Notes under the pieces: generated by a model
Database searches by the model: none
Told to the model about the DNA's origin: nothing
Seen by the model: the letters and a program-made list of their open reading frames with translations, nothing else
Position numbers and translations under genes: made by a program
Shown here: one piece after another, positions 46,176-58,547 of the stretch
How positions within the stretch are numbered: the stretch's first letter is position 1
How the letters are laid out: each line of letters opens with the position of its first letter
Origin: Cordia subcordata
Lineage: Eukaryota; Streptophyta; Magnoliopsida; Boraginales; Cordiaceae
Reading direction: 5' to 3'
Assembly (NCBI GenBank): GCA_028554755.1
Contig: JAPTOF010000020.1
Span: 11,255,001 to 11,319,000 of the forward strand
Length of the DNA: 64,000 nucleotides

Positions 46176-46790
46176 TGTGGATGCTAAAATCTACAATTAC
46201 GAATTTGGGGCACTAACAACCTGCGAAACAGAAAGCAAGAAAGACGGGTGAGTCCTTAATACTAGTGTAGTGTCAGCCAAAGATACTCCGACGCCTAAGT
46301 TAGTTATCGAAAAGAATATTATGATATAACACTGTATAAGAAAAGGATATAGTTGTATAAGGTTGTATAAAAGAAAAAGCTAAGAGTGAACCTCAGGGAT
46401 GTCGAGAATGGTTAAGTGTGTAGGGGTGTAGGGATGTAATGTCCATGCCCCATGCCACTCCGAGAAAGGTGTATTTATAGTCATCTCAGATGTATAGGCA
46501 TGTATAGCTCCATTCTTATCATGTTAATCTAATTGGATAGGTACTGTGTATCTCGTTGGGTGCTCTAGAAACTTCTTAGTTATTGTATAGATAAAATTGA
46601 ACCTATCTGGAAAGATATGATATCCACTGAAGTGCTTATCTTGAGGGGTCAGGATAACATCGTACGTGGTTATGCAAATCACGTGTGTTAAGCTTGCCTT
46701 TTACTATAAAGCAGCGATCCATACAAGCTTTCTTGGACCATGCAACGTTAACGGGTCACGATCGCCTTAGCATGTGTTTTGAGATAAGCG
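46176..46790 (-). repeat. Gypsy 3' LTR, left segment
   Basis: Matches 60469-60740 and 61171-61742. It breaks off at GAGATAAGC where copia-4 inserted; the remaining 26 bp of the LTR are at 56545-56570. Confidence 0.9.
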
Positions 46791-48985
46791 TGAAGGATCT
46801 AATAAAGCATGCAAGACCAACCCTAGGTCAATTTTTAAATTATTAACCCAAGGCGTAGCGAAAAAAAAAACTTGCATACAATAATACCACACATGCATAG
46901 AATAAACAAGGACACAAAGTAAAATTGTTAGAACAAAATTTACCTCCTGGAGCAGAAAAACTACCAGAAATTTTATTGATTATCAGACTGCCTTCTAGAC
47001 CATTGATTGACAATCCAACCATTGAATTTGAAGCCCTAGAAGTGTAGAATGTCCTCCTAAAATTTCAGAACGATCCAAAAGTGATAGATACCCGATCAAG
47101 CCTGGATCTAAGATTGTGCATGCTGTGACGGGAAAAAATAGTTTCTGTTCTCTTGTGTTTTCCTCTCCAAAAACCTCTATAAGAATGACCCAAAAGCTTT
47201 TGATCTTCCCTATTAATACTGGAAAGATGTTATCAATAAGCAAGAACCAAATGCTTGATGAAAGAATTGGTTTTAGAATTGTAGAAGTTTATTTTTATTT
47301 TTGGTCTATCAAGAGCAGAAGAGAATTCTTTCTTTTCTAAACTTTTCCAAGAATGTAAGGGTCTTCAATATTTTTTGAAGTACAAAAACTTCTATATTTT
47401 ATCAGACTTAGTTGACCCTCTTTAAGAGTTCTCTTAGCAATAGAACGCCTAGGTAGACTAGGACTTTATCTTGAAGAGTTTAAATTCAAGTAGAAGATCT
47501 TTAGGTGATAAGAGTTTCAAATTAAAACCAACTCTTGACCTCATCTTCTAGAATTTAAATCCCAACAAATCTTCTAGAATATGCGGGGCCCACTACCTCT
47601 TTCTTCTTTCCAAATTTGGACGCCTCCCTACAAGACGACTTGACAAATTGAATATTCAAATATAGGAAACTTGGAGTTCAAGATATTTGAGTTATCTTGT
47701 AAAAATATAGCAACTCCATCCTAATTTGAAAACCTTACTCAAAAGTCACGTCTCACATACCTAGAAGCTTTACGAAAGAGATTAAGACACATTCTAATTA
47801 TCTATGTTAAAACTTGGACCAATAAGAATTAAGAACAAATCTTATTTCCTATTTCCAAGAATCCTATTGCAATTAGATTTCTTATGAAAACACATATTTA
47901 GCAATCGACTAATAACAAAATATTCAAGAAAAGACTTCTCATGCTTAAAACAATATCTGGCTAGTAGAGGGACCAAAAGACATAACTACTCTTGGCTCCC
48001 AAAATGACCAAATTACCCTTGCCTTCCCTTGGGCGACCTAATGACCATTTTGACCTTAGTCTATTTCACCACAAGACTAAAGCTGCACTCCAAGGATAAT
48101 TACTGGATTTAGAAGCTTGTCACAATAACAAGTGACCTTTGTTTTTGACCTACTAAGCAAAATGACCAAAATGCCTTTCTACGTACGCCCATAGTCAAGG
48201 TCGGTCTTTTGACTGTACCATCACCTCCTTAACTATCTCTAAACCTTGGAATAACTTGTCCAAGAAATCATCTTCTAGTCACATTACTGTTGATCTCGGG
48301 AATGACCCACAAGTTAAATGACTGATATACCCTTGAAGGGTTATACCACTAGATCTAGATTTAGATTATCATACGGACAAGACCAATGGGGCACATAGAA
48401 TCTACTATTGCATATGCATGTCCCGCCTGTCCAGAATTCAACACCCAATTCACAGAGCTGTTAACCCTAGCCAAGCAAGGTCTCACTCATAGTGGATCAA
48501 AGTGCTGAACCCTGACTTCATTAATTTATCCACATATGCTCAAGATTGATAGCATTGGCCACTTAGCAGTAGTGAGTATTATGTTTTTCTAATTTTGATA
48601 GTACGGTTATGAGAAAACTAGCTCACAGTGGTCCCGTCCAATGCATGACGCACGCACTCTGGAAAGACCTCCAATGACTAAGGTAGGTCACCCTTATAAG
48701 GAGACTTGCTCACTATAATTTTATCTTGGTAGAGTGCCCAGCACTACCATACGGTTATGGACTTATTTATGAGATTACTGAGTCTTGACTTAGACCTACT
48801 GCTCGTCCAACCTCGCTATGCACCCAAGTTCTCAATTAATGTCGTTAGGCCTTTACTAATGCCCCACATAATCATATCCCAGAGATAATGTATGACAATG
48901 AAATTCAAATATCATTATTAAAATAATTGTAACAATATCCAAAAAATAGTGTCCAAGTGGTCTTTAGGGCATACTAATCCCCACA
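46791..48985 (-). repeat. 3' LTR of copia-4
   Basis: About 2.2 kb, from TGAAGGATCTAATAAAGC to ACTAATCCCCACA. It keeps a block of about 650 bp (about 47990-48635) that the 5' LTR has lost. That block is the part most like the solo LTR at 948-9827. Confidence 0.93.
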
Positions 48986-49083
48986 GACTCCCACTTGCAC
49001 TAAAGATCACTGTCTCTAAACCTAACTCCCATAGACTCTACATGAGTGTTAAACACTTTCTCTGGAAAAGTCTTTGAATGAAT

Positions 49084-50450
49084 TTACGAATCAAGTGATA
49101 TTTCCTTTCTATGTGCTTCCCTTTTTTTATGAGTTTTGGGCTCTTTGCACTGTGCTATAGTAGCAGTATTGTCACAGTACAATACTATAGGCCTCTGCAT
49201 AACATGTACAACTTCTAAATTAGACAAAAACTTTCTTAGCCATATTACCTTTTTTGCAGCCTCAGATGCTGCTACATACTCTGCTTCCATGGTTGAATCA
49301 ACAATATAATTTTGTTTCACACTTCTCCATGAAACTACTTCACCTGACAGAGTAAAGATGTGGCCAAAAATAGACTTCCTGAAATCTCTGTTAGACTGGA
49401 AATCTGAGTCTATATTGGCCAATGGTATCAGATCATTGGCATTGTACTCTAGCATATAATGTTTTGTTCTCTGAAGATACTTGATAATGTGCTTGACTAC
49501 GATTCAATGCTGTTGTCCAAGATTTGACTGATGTTTGCTAACTAAGCCAATAGTAAAACAAATATCTGGTCTAGTACATAACATGGCATACGTGAGACTA
49601 CCCACTGCCGAAGCATATGGTATCTTCTTCATGTATTCTATCTCTTTAAGTGTCTTAGGACATTGATCTCGAGATAGAGTGATTCCATGTCTAGAAGATA
49701 ACATACCCTTCTTGGAATCTGCCATGTTAAACTTGACCACTAATTTCTTAATACGGAGAGCTTAAGACAATGCTAGCCTCTTGTTTTTGCGATCTCACAA
49801 GAGCTTGATCCCTAAAACATGACTAGCTTCACCAAAATCCTTCTTTTGAAATTGAGTTAACAACCAAACCTTTATGGATATCAACATACCCATATCATTA
49901 CCAATCAGCAGGATATCATCCACATACAGCACTAAGAAAGCTACAGCATTTCCATTACCCTTCTTATATACACAATGGTTCATCAACATTTTGATCAAAG
50001 CCAAAAGATTTGAATGCATGATCAAACTTGATGTTCCATGCACGAGATGCTTGTTTGAGCCCATAAATGGACTTCATTAGCTTACAAACCATATGGTCTT
50101 GACCTTTGCTAACGTATCCATCTGGTTGAGTCATATAGATGGTCTTATCAAGCTCCCCATTAAGGAAAGCTGTCTTAATGGCTATCTGCCATATCTCATA
50201 GTCATAGTGACATGCAATGGCAAGAAGTATCCTAATGGATTTTGACATAGCTATTGGTGAGAAGGTTTCCTCATAATCGATCTCTTCTTTCTGAGTATAA
50301 CCCTTCGCCACCAATCTAGCTTTAAAGGTTTCCACTTTTCCATCAGGTCCTCTTTTTTTCTTGTAGACCCACTTGCACCATATAGGTTTAACCCCTTCGA
50401 GTGCCTCTACAAGCTCCTAGACTTTATTAAAGTCTGTTTCATCATAACTA
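49084..50450 (-). pseudogene. copia-4 reverse transcriptase and RNase H remnant
   Basis: RT frame 50335-49964: LVAKGYTQKEEIDYEETFSP, KTAFLNGELDKTIYMTQPDG, VCKLMKSIYGLKQASRAWN. One frameshift near 49980 leads into the frame 50064-49795 with an intact palm motif LYVDDILLIGND. The frame 49740-49504 gives KIPYASAVGSLTYAMLCTRP. RNase H frame 49455-49084: FRKSIFGHIFTLSGEVVSWR, STMEAEYVAASEAAKKVIW, LYCDNTATIAQ. Catalytic residues are largely kept, so this is the least decayed RT in the window, but the frames are separate. Confidence 0.92.
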
Positions 50451-50849
50451 GTGGGGTCTTGTACCTAATTCTCTGAAGTAGTCTGAAATGACTCTTCATA
50501 GTACCTTTTAGGTTGCCTTAAGCATCCTTCCACTACGATGAGGCTCCGGTGCAACTGAAATAATTTGCTGTTTTTCCTTGTTTAAATTAGTTGTAGGTAT
50601 ACTAGGAGATTCTTAAGTAATCTCCTCTAGAGCTATTCCAGATTTTAGTGTCTTCTGGATCATTACATCTTCTTCCACGAATCTAGCATAAGTGCTTATC
50701 AGTACTTTTTACTCCTTGGGATTGAAAAGATCCCACCTCTGGTTCCCTTAGGATACCCAATAAAATAGCATAACTCTGATCTTGGTTCCAACTTCGAAGG
50801 GTTGTTACTCAGTACATAAGCTGGACATCCTCAAATATGTACATGACTC

Positions 50850-52000
50850 AAACTAGGTTTGCGCCCCGCCGATATCTCATGTGGAGTCCTAGGTACTGAC
50901 TTTGATGGTACCAAATTTAGAATATATGCCACTGTTTCTAGGGCATACCCCTAAAAGGAAATATGTAATGATACATGGCTCATCATTGACCTAACCATGT
51001 CTAAGAGGGTACGGTTCCTCTTTTCAGCCACACTGTTCTGCTAGGGAGTACCTGGTACAGTTAATTCCGCTTTAATCCCTTGCTGTGTGAGATAGTTTTT
51101 GAACTTACTCGAGAGGTATTCCCACACAACGATTAGATCGTAAGGATTTGATACGTTTATCTAACTACCGCTTTGCCTCAGCCTTGAATTCCTTGAATTT
51201 CTCAAAAGATTTAGACTTGCATCACATTAGATATATGTATCCATACCTTGAGTAGTCATCCATAAACGTGATGAAATACTCATATCCTTATCGAGTTGGT
51301 TTGCTCATAGGACCACATACATCTATATGTACCAATTCTAACCCTTCTTTGGCATGCAATCCCTAAGATAAAAAGGACCTTTTGGTCATCTTACCTTCAG
51401 GCATGACTCACATTGAGGTAGATCCTCGAGTACTAATGAACCTAAAGGTCCATCATCGACTAACCTCATTATAAGTTTATGACTAATGTGTCCTAAATGC
51501 AAGTGCCACAAGTATGTGTCATTAGTTTGAGGAACTTTCCTTTTAAGCGGGTTATCTGTTTCCTCTACATTAAATGTCGCAGTTGTAATATGATATAGGA
51601 AAAACAAATTATCATGCATTCTACTGGAACAAATTAAATTCCCATATCTACTGATGTGAACACCAACATGGAAACTAACTGAAAAACAATCCATTATTAA
51701 CTGACTAACAGAAATAAGGTTTGTTTGAAATCCCAGAACATAATAAATATTGTTTATAACTAATTGCCTACTGCATGAAAAATTTAAAGAAACTTTTCCA
51801 ACTGCAGCTGCCTAGACCTTTGCTCCAGTCCTAACACGAAGGGTAAATTCTCCTCTATTGAGCTCCCTCATTTCCTGAAACCCATGCATATAATTGCAAA
51901 TATGGTTAATGGCTCCAAAATCTGCAATACATGAATTTGTAGATTCAACCACTAAACAAGTTTCAATATAAAGCGCTTGAGGTATACCTGCTTGCTCTCA
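50850..52000 (-). pseudogene. copia-4 protease and integrase remnant
   Basis: The protease site reads CIADFGAINHIC (about 51940-51990), with F in place of the usual S/T after the catalytic aspartate. The zinc domain lies in the frame 51694-51386 (YLWHLHLGHISHK, CESCLK). The integrase core continues in broken frames as LVHIDVCGPMSKPTR and ITFMDDYSRYGYIYLM, then decays. No complete D, D, E triad can be read in one frame. Confidence 0.85.
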
Positions 52001-52950
52001 GGCTTGAATCTTAGGGCAGTCTTTCTTCTAGTGCCCCTTTCTGGCAGCATTTGAAATACTTCCTTTTGGGCTTAGCACCTGTTCCTTACTTTGAGCCTAT
52101 GCCATTCTTTTGCCTCTTGTTTGGCCCATTACATCACAATTGCTTTCTTTTGTTGTTCTTGGTTTTATTCTTACCTTTTGGTTTAAAACCAGAAGAGGAA
52201 GCTAACATGCACTTAACCTTTCAACTTCATAATGGCCTTAGCCACTTGGAGCACTTTTATCAACTCCATCAATTTTAAGTTCAGCTTGTTCATGTTATAA
52301 TTCAATTTGAATTAATTGTATGATGGAGGCAGAGTCTCTAGGATCATATCCACTTGTGACTATTCGTCTATGTTTGCCCCTAGAACTTTGGCTACATTAA
52401 AGCAATCCATCATCTTAAGAAAATACTCTCTGATATATGCTCCTTCAGCCATTCTAGTGGTCATAATTTCCCTCAAAGCAGCTTGCCTGGCAGGCCTACT
52501 TTGATCGATTAACATGTCTGACAGCGAGGTCATGATCTCCCTAGCTGTCACCATCCTTTGGTACTCACTCTGCAGAACATCTGACATAGAAGCTAACATA
52601 TAGCACTTGGCCATACTGTTAGCTTTTTGCCATTTCTACTCGGCCTCACGAATAGCGTCATTAAATTTGGCCATAACAACTAGACAAGGAGTTGTGAGGA
52701 CATACTTGTACTCCTCAACGATGAGTACTATACTTGTACTCCTCAACAATGAGTACTATGTCCAGATTCTTATTCCACTTAGCAAAATTCTCTCCAATGA
52801 GCTTGTGCTCTCTGAGAATAGTAGTGAGTAGACTGCAGAAAGCCATTTGATTTCTAGATAACAATTGGTTTCGATTAATAAATATGAACTAAAACATGGG
52901 TGCAAAAGTAATATATATGTAACGATGGAAAGAAAAAAACTAACAAACAT
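52000..52950 (-). pseudogene. copia-4 gag remnant
   Basis: The frame 52614-52360 reads LQSEYQRMVTAREIMTSLSD, RQAALREIMTTRMAEGAYI and LKMMDCFNVAKVLGANID, typical of Angela-type capsid. The zinc knuckle survives only as pieces split by a frameshift and a stop near 52025-52060 (CFKCCQKGH, then KKDCP). A local duplication around TACTTGTACTCCTCAACAAT (about 52700-52750) adds further disruption. Confidence 0.82.
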
Positions 52951-53019
52951 TTATCTTATCAGATATATGCCTTTTTGTAGATAAACCCTTAAACTACATT
53001 TGTGACAGTGTGTCAGTTT

Positions 53020-54562
53020 TATCATGTGAACTCCATTGATAGAATGGCCAAACTAATGAATAGCTGAGTTAAGCTGTACTTATTTGAAAGTCACTTATCT
53101 AGGTAGACACTACCCAAGTAAGATTCAATCACTGTTTGGTTTGGCTTCTCAAACCTTGTAGAGAACTCTATCGATAGGATGATCGAACCTACTATTTGAG
53201 TTAAGTGTTTTGACCAATCCTTGTGTCATTCCCTATTATGTTCTGGATAGGAGCCCTCCGATAGGGTAGTGACTCTTACCCACATACCGTAAGGTGATCT
53301 ATAGTAGAGAACTCCACCGATGGGGTGGTTGAACTCTCTAACATCCTTATAAACGCACACTTTGAGTTCATCTTACTAAACTAAGTAGCGTGACACCCTC
53401 CGATGGGAAGGTTAATGTCTTGTACTCTTAGCATAAACTGGAATTGGAAAGCTATGGGGTTCTTTCCTTTCCTCTCTTCCACTTAATCTTTTAACTTAAG
53501 GGCTTTTAAACTTCTCTATTTTGTTTTGATACAATTTGTTTTTTATCTTAACACCCTTTGGACGTAAATCCTTTTTGTGTTACAAAATTAGCTATTTGTA
53601 TCAAAATAGAGTTTAAATCTAAATCTCGACTTCAAGAAACCTTTAGGTAGGCATTACAAAGTTATCTGGTTAAGTCCTATATGGTTCTTAGGATTTAAAG
53701 TCCACAAATTAAATCCTAACCAATTTGGCCATCTTAGTTTGCATCTTTTAAACTTAATTGTTTTGCAATTATCTAGTCTAAGCAACTTAGATTGTTAGGA
53801 CTTAACCAACTTTGTTTTTTTTTTTTTTTTAAAAAAAACTAATTCTAAGGATTTTGCAAATTTTAAACCCTATTAGGTAGACAATGTGTCTATGTGATGT
53901 TGGGCATGCTCATAATTATACATACAAGCAATCATATAATAAAGACAAAAAATATAAAACATAGCACATGGTTCTCTCATGATCGCTCCCTGTTCAATGC
54001 TTTAGGCCATAATGACCCAAAACCAAAAACTTAAGCTTGGCCAATGTTTTACTTCATGGACCTTAGGCCTAAATTGGCCTCTTTAATTGGTTTGGACCTC
54101 CCTTTGGCACTCGCTAGCCCTTGAACGCCTTTCTCCATGGATCTTGATTACCTTCTTCTCTATGAATGCTTGTGATGCTCTCTGATGAAAAGGGATATTA
54201 CATGAAATTATGCTAGAAAACCTATACAAGCCTCTAATACTAAAAGAAACATAAATTGGCCTAAAAATACATGTCATATAATTCTTATGCTTCTTTTAAA
54301 CTGAAGCTATAAAATTTTCCAGCAAACTAATTACATGTAAAATCATCCTAAGATCATAGAATGATGATCGTACATCAATTCTAAACAACAAACATATGAA
54401 CCATCACAAAAGAACATTAAATCCCTACATGGTTAGCAATATTCCAACAAGCAACACATTGAAAAACGCTCATATTGTCGCCATCCACAAGATAATTACT
54501 ATCATTCTTTTCAATTCTAGTGTTCTAGATCAATTATCGAAAGCATATACAGTTGTAACCTA
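53020..54562 (-). other. copia-4 leader with repeated CCGATRGGG motif
   Basis: Non-coding stretch between gag and the primer site. In plus orientation, five copies of a GAACTCCACCGATAGGGTGG-like motif occur at about 53028, 53163, 53249, 53309 and 53392. An A/T homopolymer pair (about 53814-53840) could form a short hairpin. No gene recognised. Confidence 0.5.
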
Positions 54563-54574
54563 CTTTGATACCAC
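54563..54574 (-). promoter_or_regulatory. Primer binding site of copia-4
   Basis: The minus strand reads TGGTATCAAAGT two bases inside the 5' LTR, close to the initiator tRNA-Met complement used by copia elements. Confidence 0.85.
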
Positions 54575-54576
54575 TT

Positions 54577-56539
54577 GAAAGATCTAATGGAGCATGCAAG
54601 ACTAACCCCAGGTCAATTTTTAAATTATTAACCCTAGGAGCAGCGGAAAAAAAAAACTTGCATGCAATAATACCACACATGCATAGAATAAACAAGAGCA
54701 TAAAGCAAAATTATTAGAACAAATTTACCCCCTGGAGTAGAAAAATGACCAAAAATTTTATTGATTATCATATTGCCTTCTAGACCTCTGATTGATAATC
54801 CAACCATTAGATTTGTAACCCTAGAAGTTTAGAACATCCTTCTAAAATTTCAGAATGATTCGATAAGTGGTGGATACACGATCAAACCCAGATCTGCGAT
54901 TGCACATGCTGTGACAGGAAAAAATAGTTTCTGTCCTCTTGTGTTTTTCTCTCGAAAAACCTCTATAAGAATGACCTAAAAAGCTTTGAGCTTCCCTAAT
55001 ATGACCAGGGAGATGTAATCAATAAGAAAGAACCAAATTCTTGGTGAAAGAATTGGTTTTAGAATTGTAGAAGACTAATTTTGTTTTTGGTCAATCAGGA
55101 GAAAAAGAGAATTCTTTCTTTTCTAAACTTCTCCAAGAATGTGCGTGTCTTCAATATTTTTTGACGTACAACAACTTTTGTTTTTTACCAGAGTTAGTTG
55201 ACCTCCTTTAAGAGTTCTCTTAGTAATAGAACTTCTAGGTAGACTAGGACTTTATCTTGAGGAGTTTAAATTCAAGTAGAAGATCTTTAGGTGATAAGAA
55301 TTTCAAATTAAAACCAACTCTTGACCTAATCTTCTAGAATTTAAATCTCAACAAATCTTCTAGAATACGCAGGACCCACTATCTCTTTCTTCTTTCCAAA
55401 TTTGGACGCCTTCCTACAAGACGACTTGACAAATTGAATATTCCAATATAGGAAACTTAGAGTTCAAGGTATTTGAATTATCTTGTAAAAATATAGCAAC
55501 TCCATCCTAATTTGGAAACCTTACTCAAAAGTCACGTGTCGTAGACCTAGAAGCTTTAGGAAAGAGATTAAGGCTCTGTTTGGCCTAGCTGTGTGATTTT
55601 AGCTGTTGAGCTATAGAGCTTTTAGCAGTAGAGCTTTGGGTAGAAGTGTTGTTGAATAAAGTAGTTATTGTTTAGCCCGGTATTTTAGAATTTAAGCTTT
55701 CAACTATTTTAAGGGTAATATTGGACTTTAAAAAATATAAAATAGTATTTTTGAGAAAAAAATGAAGAAAAACAATTTTTGACATGACATAAAAACAGTT
55801 TTTCAAAAGCCTTTTCTGAAAACTCCAAGTTAGAGCTTTTGGTTTTTCAGTTTTTTTTCAGCTTCAACTTTTATTTAAAAGCTCTTTTAAAAATGGGCCA
55901 AACAGGTCATTTTAGCTTTTAAACTTACAGAAAGCACTTTTGAGTCTCCAAAAGCTGGGCCAAACAGACTCTAAGACATATTCTAATTATCTACATTAAA
56001 ACTGGACCAATAAGAATTAATAACAAATCTTATTTCTTATTTCTTAGAATCCTAATGCAATTAGAACTCTTATGAAAACATATATTTAGCAATTGACCAA
56101 TAAGGAAATATTCAAGAAAAGACTTCTCATGCTTAAAATAATATCGGGCTAGCAGAGGGACCAAAAGACATAAATAAGTCCAATGCGTGACGTACGCACT
56201 AAAGAGACAAGTTTGGAAAAACCTCCAATAACCTAGGTAGGTTACCCTTACAAGGATACTTGTTCACTATAACCTTATCTTGGTAGAGTGCCCAGCACTA
56301 CCATACAGTTATGGACTTATTTATGACATTATTGAGTCTTGACTTGGACCTACTGTTCGTCCAGCCTCACTGTGCACCTGAGTTCTCAATTAATGTCGTT
56401 GGGCCTTTACTAATGCACCACGTAATCATACACCAGAGACAAGGTATGAAAATGAAATTCAAATATCATTATTAAAAAAATTGTAACAATATCCAGAAAA
56501 TAGTGTCTAAGTGGTCTTTAGAGCATACCAATCTCAACA
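54577..56539 (-). repeat. 5' LTR of copia-4, interrupted by a MITE
   Basis: From TGAAAGATCTAATGGAGC to CAATCTCAACA. It includes the 400-bp Tourist-like insert at 55572-55971 and lacks about 650 bp present in the 3' LTR (the junction is near 56175). Confidence 0.92.
55572..55971. mobile_element. Tourist-like MITE (PIF/Harbinger type)
   Basis: Ends GGCTCTGTTTGGCC and, in reverse complement, GAGTCTGTTTGGCC (12 of 14 identical). The target duplication is TAA (55569-55571 and 55972-55974). The sister LTR of the same copia element shows the empty site with a single TAA at 47783-47785. It is non-coding, 400 bp. Confidence 0.93.
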
Positions 56540-56544
56540 AAGCA

Positions 56545-56570
56545 GCCCTTGGGCCAGGCCAATTACTACA
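56545..56570 (-). repeat. Gypsy 3' LTR, right segment
   Basis: GCCCTTGGGCCAGGCC followed by AATTACTACA completes the LTR broken at 46790. The same end occurs at 61741-61772. Confidence 0.88.
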
Positions 56571-56689
56571 ATTTGTCCCCCATTCTCTAAGTCAAAGAAT
56601 CTTCGAGTCAAAGAGTAGTTGTCGTGAGCAGCTAGTGGAAATTCCCAGTTAGTCTATCTTTTTCATGTAACTTATGCATATTATGTTCC

Positions 56690-56975
56690 TAACCACACTT
56701 ACTCCTGGGTAGCGTATGCTCTTAACATATGGCTATACATCTTAGTTGTGCATATTACATACCTTAGTGGTGTACGTGACACCTCTTAGTAGCGTAGCGA
56801 CATACATGACACCCCTTTGTAGTGTAGTGAAGTACGTGACACCCCTTAGCAGTGTACTTTCTCTTAGCAATGTAGCGATGTACAAGACACATGTGTGCTT
56901 CATGCCTCTTAGCAGTGTACACTACACACCTTAGATACATACCTCGCATACCTTAGTAGAGTGTATTATACACCT
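56690..56975. repeat. Degenerate minisatellite in the gypsy 3' untranslated region
   Basis: Irregular repeats of CTTAGYAGYGTA followed by (C/G)GTGACACCCC-like sequence, about 25-40 bp per unit. The open frames on both strands here are products of the repeat. Confidence 0.75.
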
Positions 56976-57400
56976 TAGTTAGCGCATACCCTTCTGTACT
57001 AAGCACTTTTCTAGCCAAGTGGAACCAACGTGAATAGCAATTCCGTTTCTGACTTTGATTGCACATAGTTTGCATTAAGCACCTTGGTTGCTTTGCTGAG
57101 ATTAATATTAGGCTCATTAGAACTAGGCTCGTTGAAACTAGGCCCTATAATATAAGTCTGTTTATTGATTTTGACTTGGTTGTCAATTTATTTCACTTAT
57201 AACAAACTTTTTATGCGTGATAAGTGATGAATTGTTTCTAGGACTACATAAGTCCTACTTGAATCGTGGCACTTACCTTACAGCATTCAAAAGCACCTTA
57301 GATGGTACATATGGGCGCTTACTAACCCACGGGTGCTTATGGAACACTTGTTAGTATATGTGTGCACAAGGTTCATAGTTGTATGAGCTTGCTGCTTAAT

Positions 57401-57880
57401 ACGTAGATGGGCGAGGTTGAAGCTTGTTTTTGTCTTGTTTTACATAAATGTGCTGATTACCATGTAGATGGGCAAGACCAAAGCCTATTTGTCTTATTTT
57501 ATGTAAATGTGCTGATTAGCACATAGATGGGTGAAGCCGAAGACTATTTGCCTTGGGCGAAGCCGAAGACTATTTGCCTTATTTTTTAATCTACTGATTA
57601 ACATGTAGATGGGCAAGGCTGGAGCCTGTTTGCCTTACTTTATACGAACGTGCTAATTAGCACGTAGATAGGTAAGGCCAAAGCCTATTTGCCTTATTTT
57701 ATGTAAATGTGTTGATTAACACGTAGACGGGCGAAGCTAGAGCCTATTTGCCTTATTTTTGAATGCGCTAATTAGCACGTTGATGGGCAAAATCAGAGCC
57801 TATTTGCCTTTATAAAATCGTGCTAATTAGCATGTAGATAGGCAAGGCCAGAGTTTGTTTTGCCTTTGCTATCTTGATCA
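57401..57880. repeat. Minisatellite of eight 55-61-bp units
   Basis: Units begin ACGTAGATGGGCRAGGC at 57401, 57462, 57521, 57603, 57662, 57721, 57777 and 57832 and include AGCCTATTTGCCTTATTTTA and GTGCTGATTAGC. The third unit holds an extra internal duplication of about 27 bp (57547-57580). Confidence 0.9.
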
Positions 57881-58172
57881 GAGCATTTTGCTCATGACAG
57901 GGCCTTAAGTTAAATTTTGTTCTAGGTTGAAACTTTAGCTTTTATTTAGGTCAGGGCCTGGTGCTAATTATTGCATTCAACATTGACTGAGAGTAAAAAT
58001 ATTTGTTTGAGGTGAAATTTCCTGTGAAAGGGTGAAATTCTCACTAATTGAATTCTAATTATTATAGATATTCTATTGGCTTAATATTAAAATATGAAGA
58101 TATTTAGCTTGCTCAGTGAATTTAACCTGATAAAGGTGGTAGAGGGTTAAGATACTTAATTCGCTTATCTTG

Positions 58173-58330
58173 TTAAAGGTGGTACTTCTTCTGATGGATA
58201 GCATTCCAACTATTGGGGATGTACCTGCTACTTTTGGTGCGTAATGTTTTTTATCCTTGCTTAACCACTTTACTAAGGTTCTCCCCAGTTAGGTGCTAAG
58301 CTTTTTTTCATCCTGATATTTTTGAAAGTT
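58173..58330 (-). pseudogene. Gypsy integrase C-terminal tail
   Basis: Reads KKSLAPNWGEP near 58290-58260 and WNAIHQKKYHL followed by a stop at 58173. The APNWEGPY and WNAxHLKKYY patterns close the integrase of many plant Ty3/gypsy elements, so this is the end of pol. Everything between protease and this tail (RT, RNase H and most of integrase) is missing. Confidence 0.6.
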
Positions 58331-58547
58331 CTTTGTGTCTTTTTGAAATACTTGATTGTATTATTCTTGTTGTGGTGCTGCATGAGGTTATATGGATGGG
58401 TCTTAGTACGAGCTTGTTTTCTTCTCCTATTCATGATGTTCTGCCAGTGATGTGGCTTTTGGGTATCCTTTCCTTCATATGTCTTCTTAACTTGAAAGGT
58501 AGGTGGTGTAGGAACAATCACTTCAGTTCTTTTATCTCTCTAATCTC

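Larger units (their letters stand above)
46791..56539 (-). mobile_element. copia-4, dead Angela-like Ty1/copia element nested in the gypsy LTR
   Basis: A minus-strand element with long LTRs (46791-48985 and 54577-56539). The target site is AAGCG (46786-46790) against AAGCA (56540-56544). The intact gypsy LTR copy at 61735 reads GATAAGCAGCCC and shows AAGCA as the original. The primer site is at 54563-54574, and a polypurine tract (CAAGTGGGAGTC, minus) lies at 48986-48997. Domains gag, protease, integrase, RT, RNase H run toward low coordinates with several frame breaks. Confidence 0.93.

Noticed and set aside
56746..56949. Open frames on both strands in the minisatellite
   Set aside because: They are products of the tandem repeat, rich in repeated peptide blocks, and not a gene.
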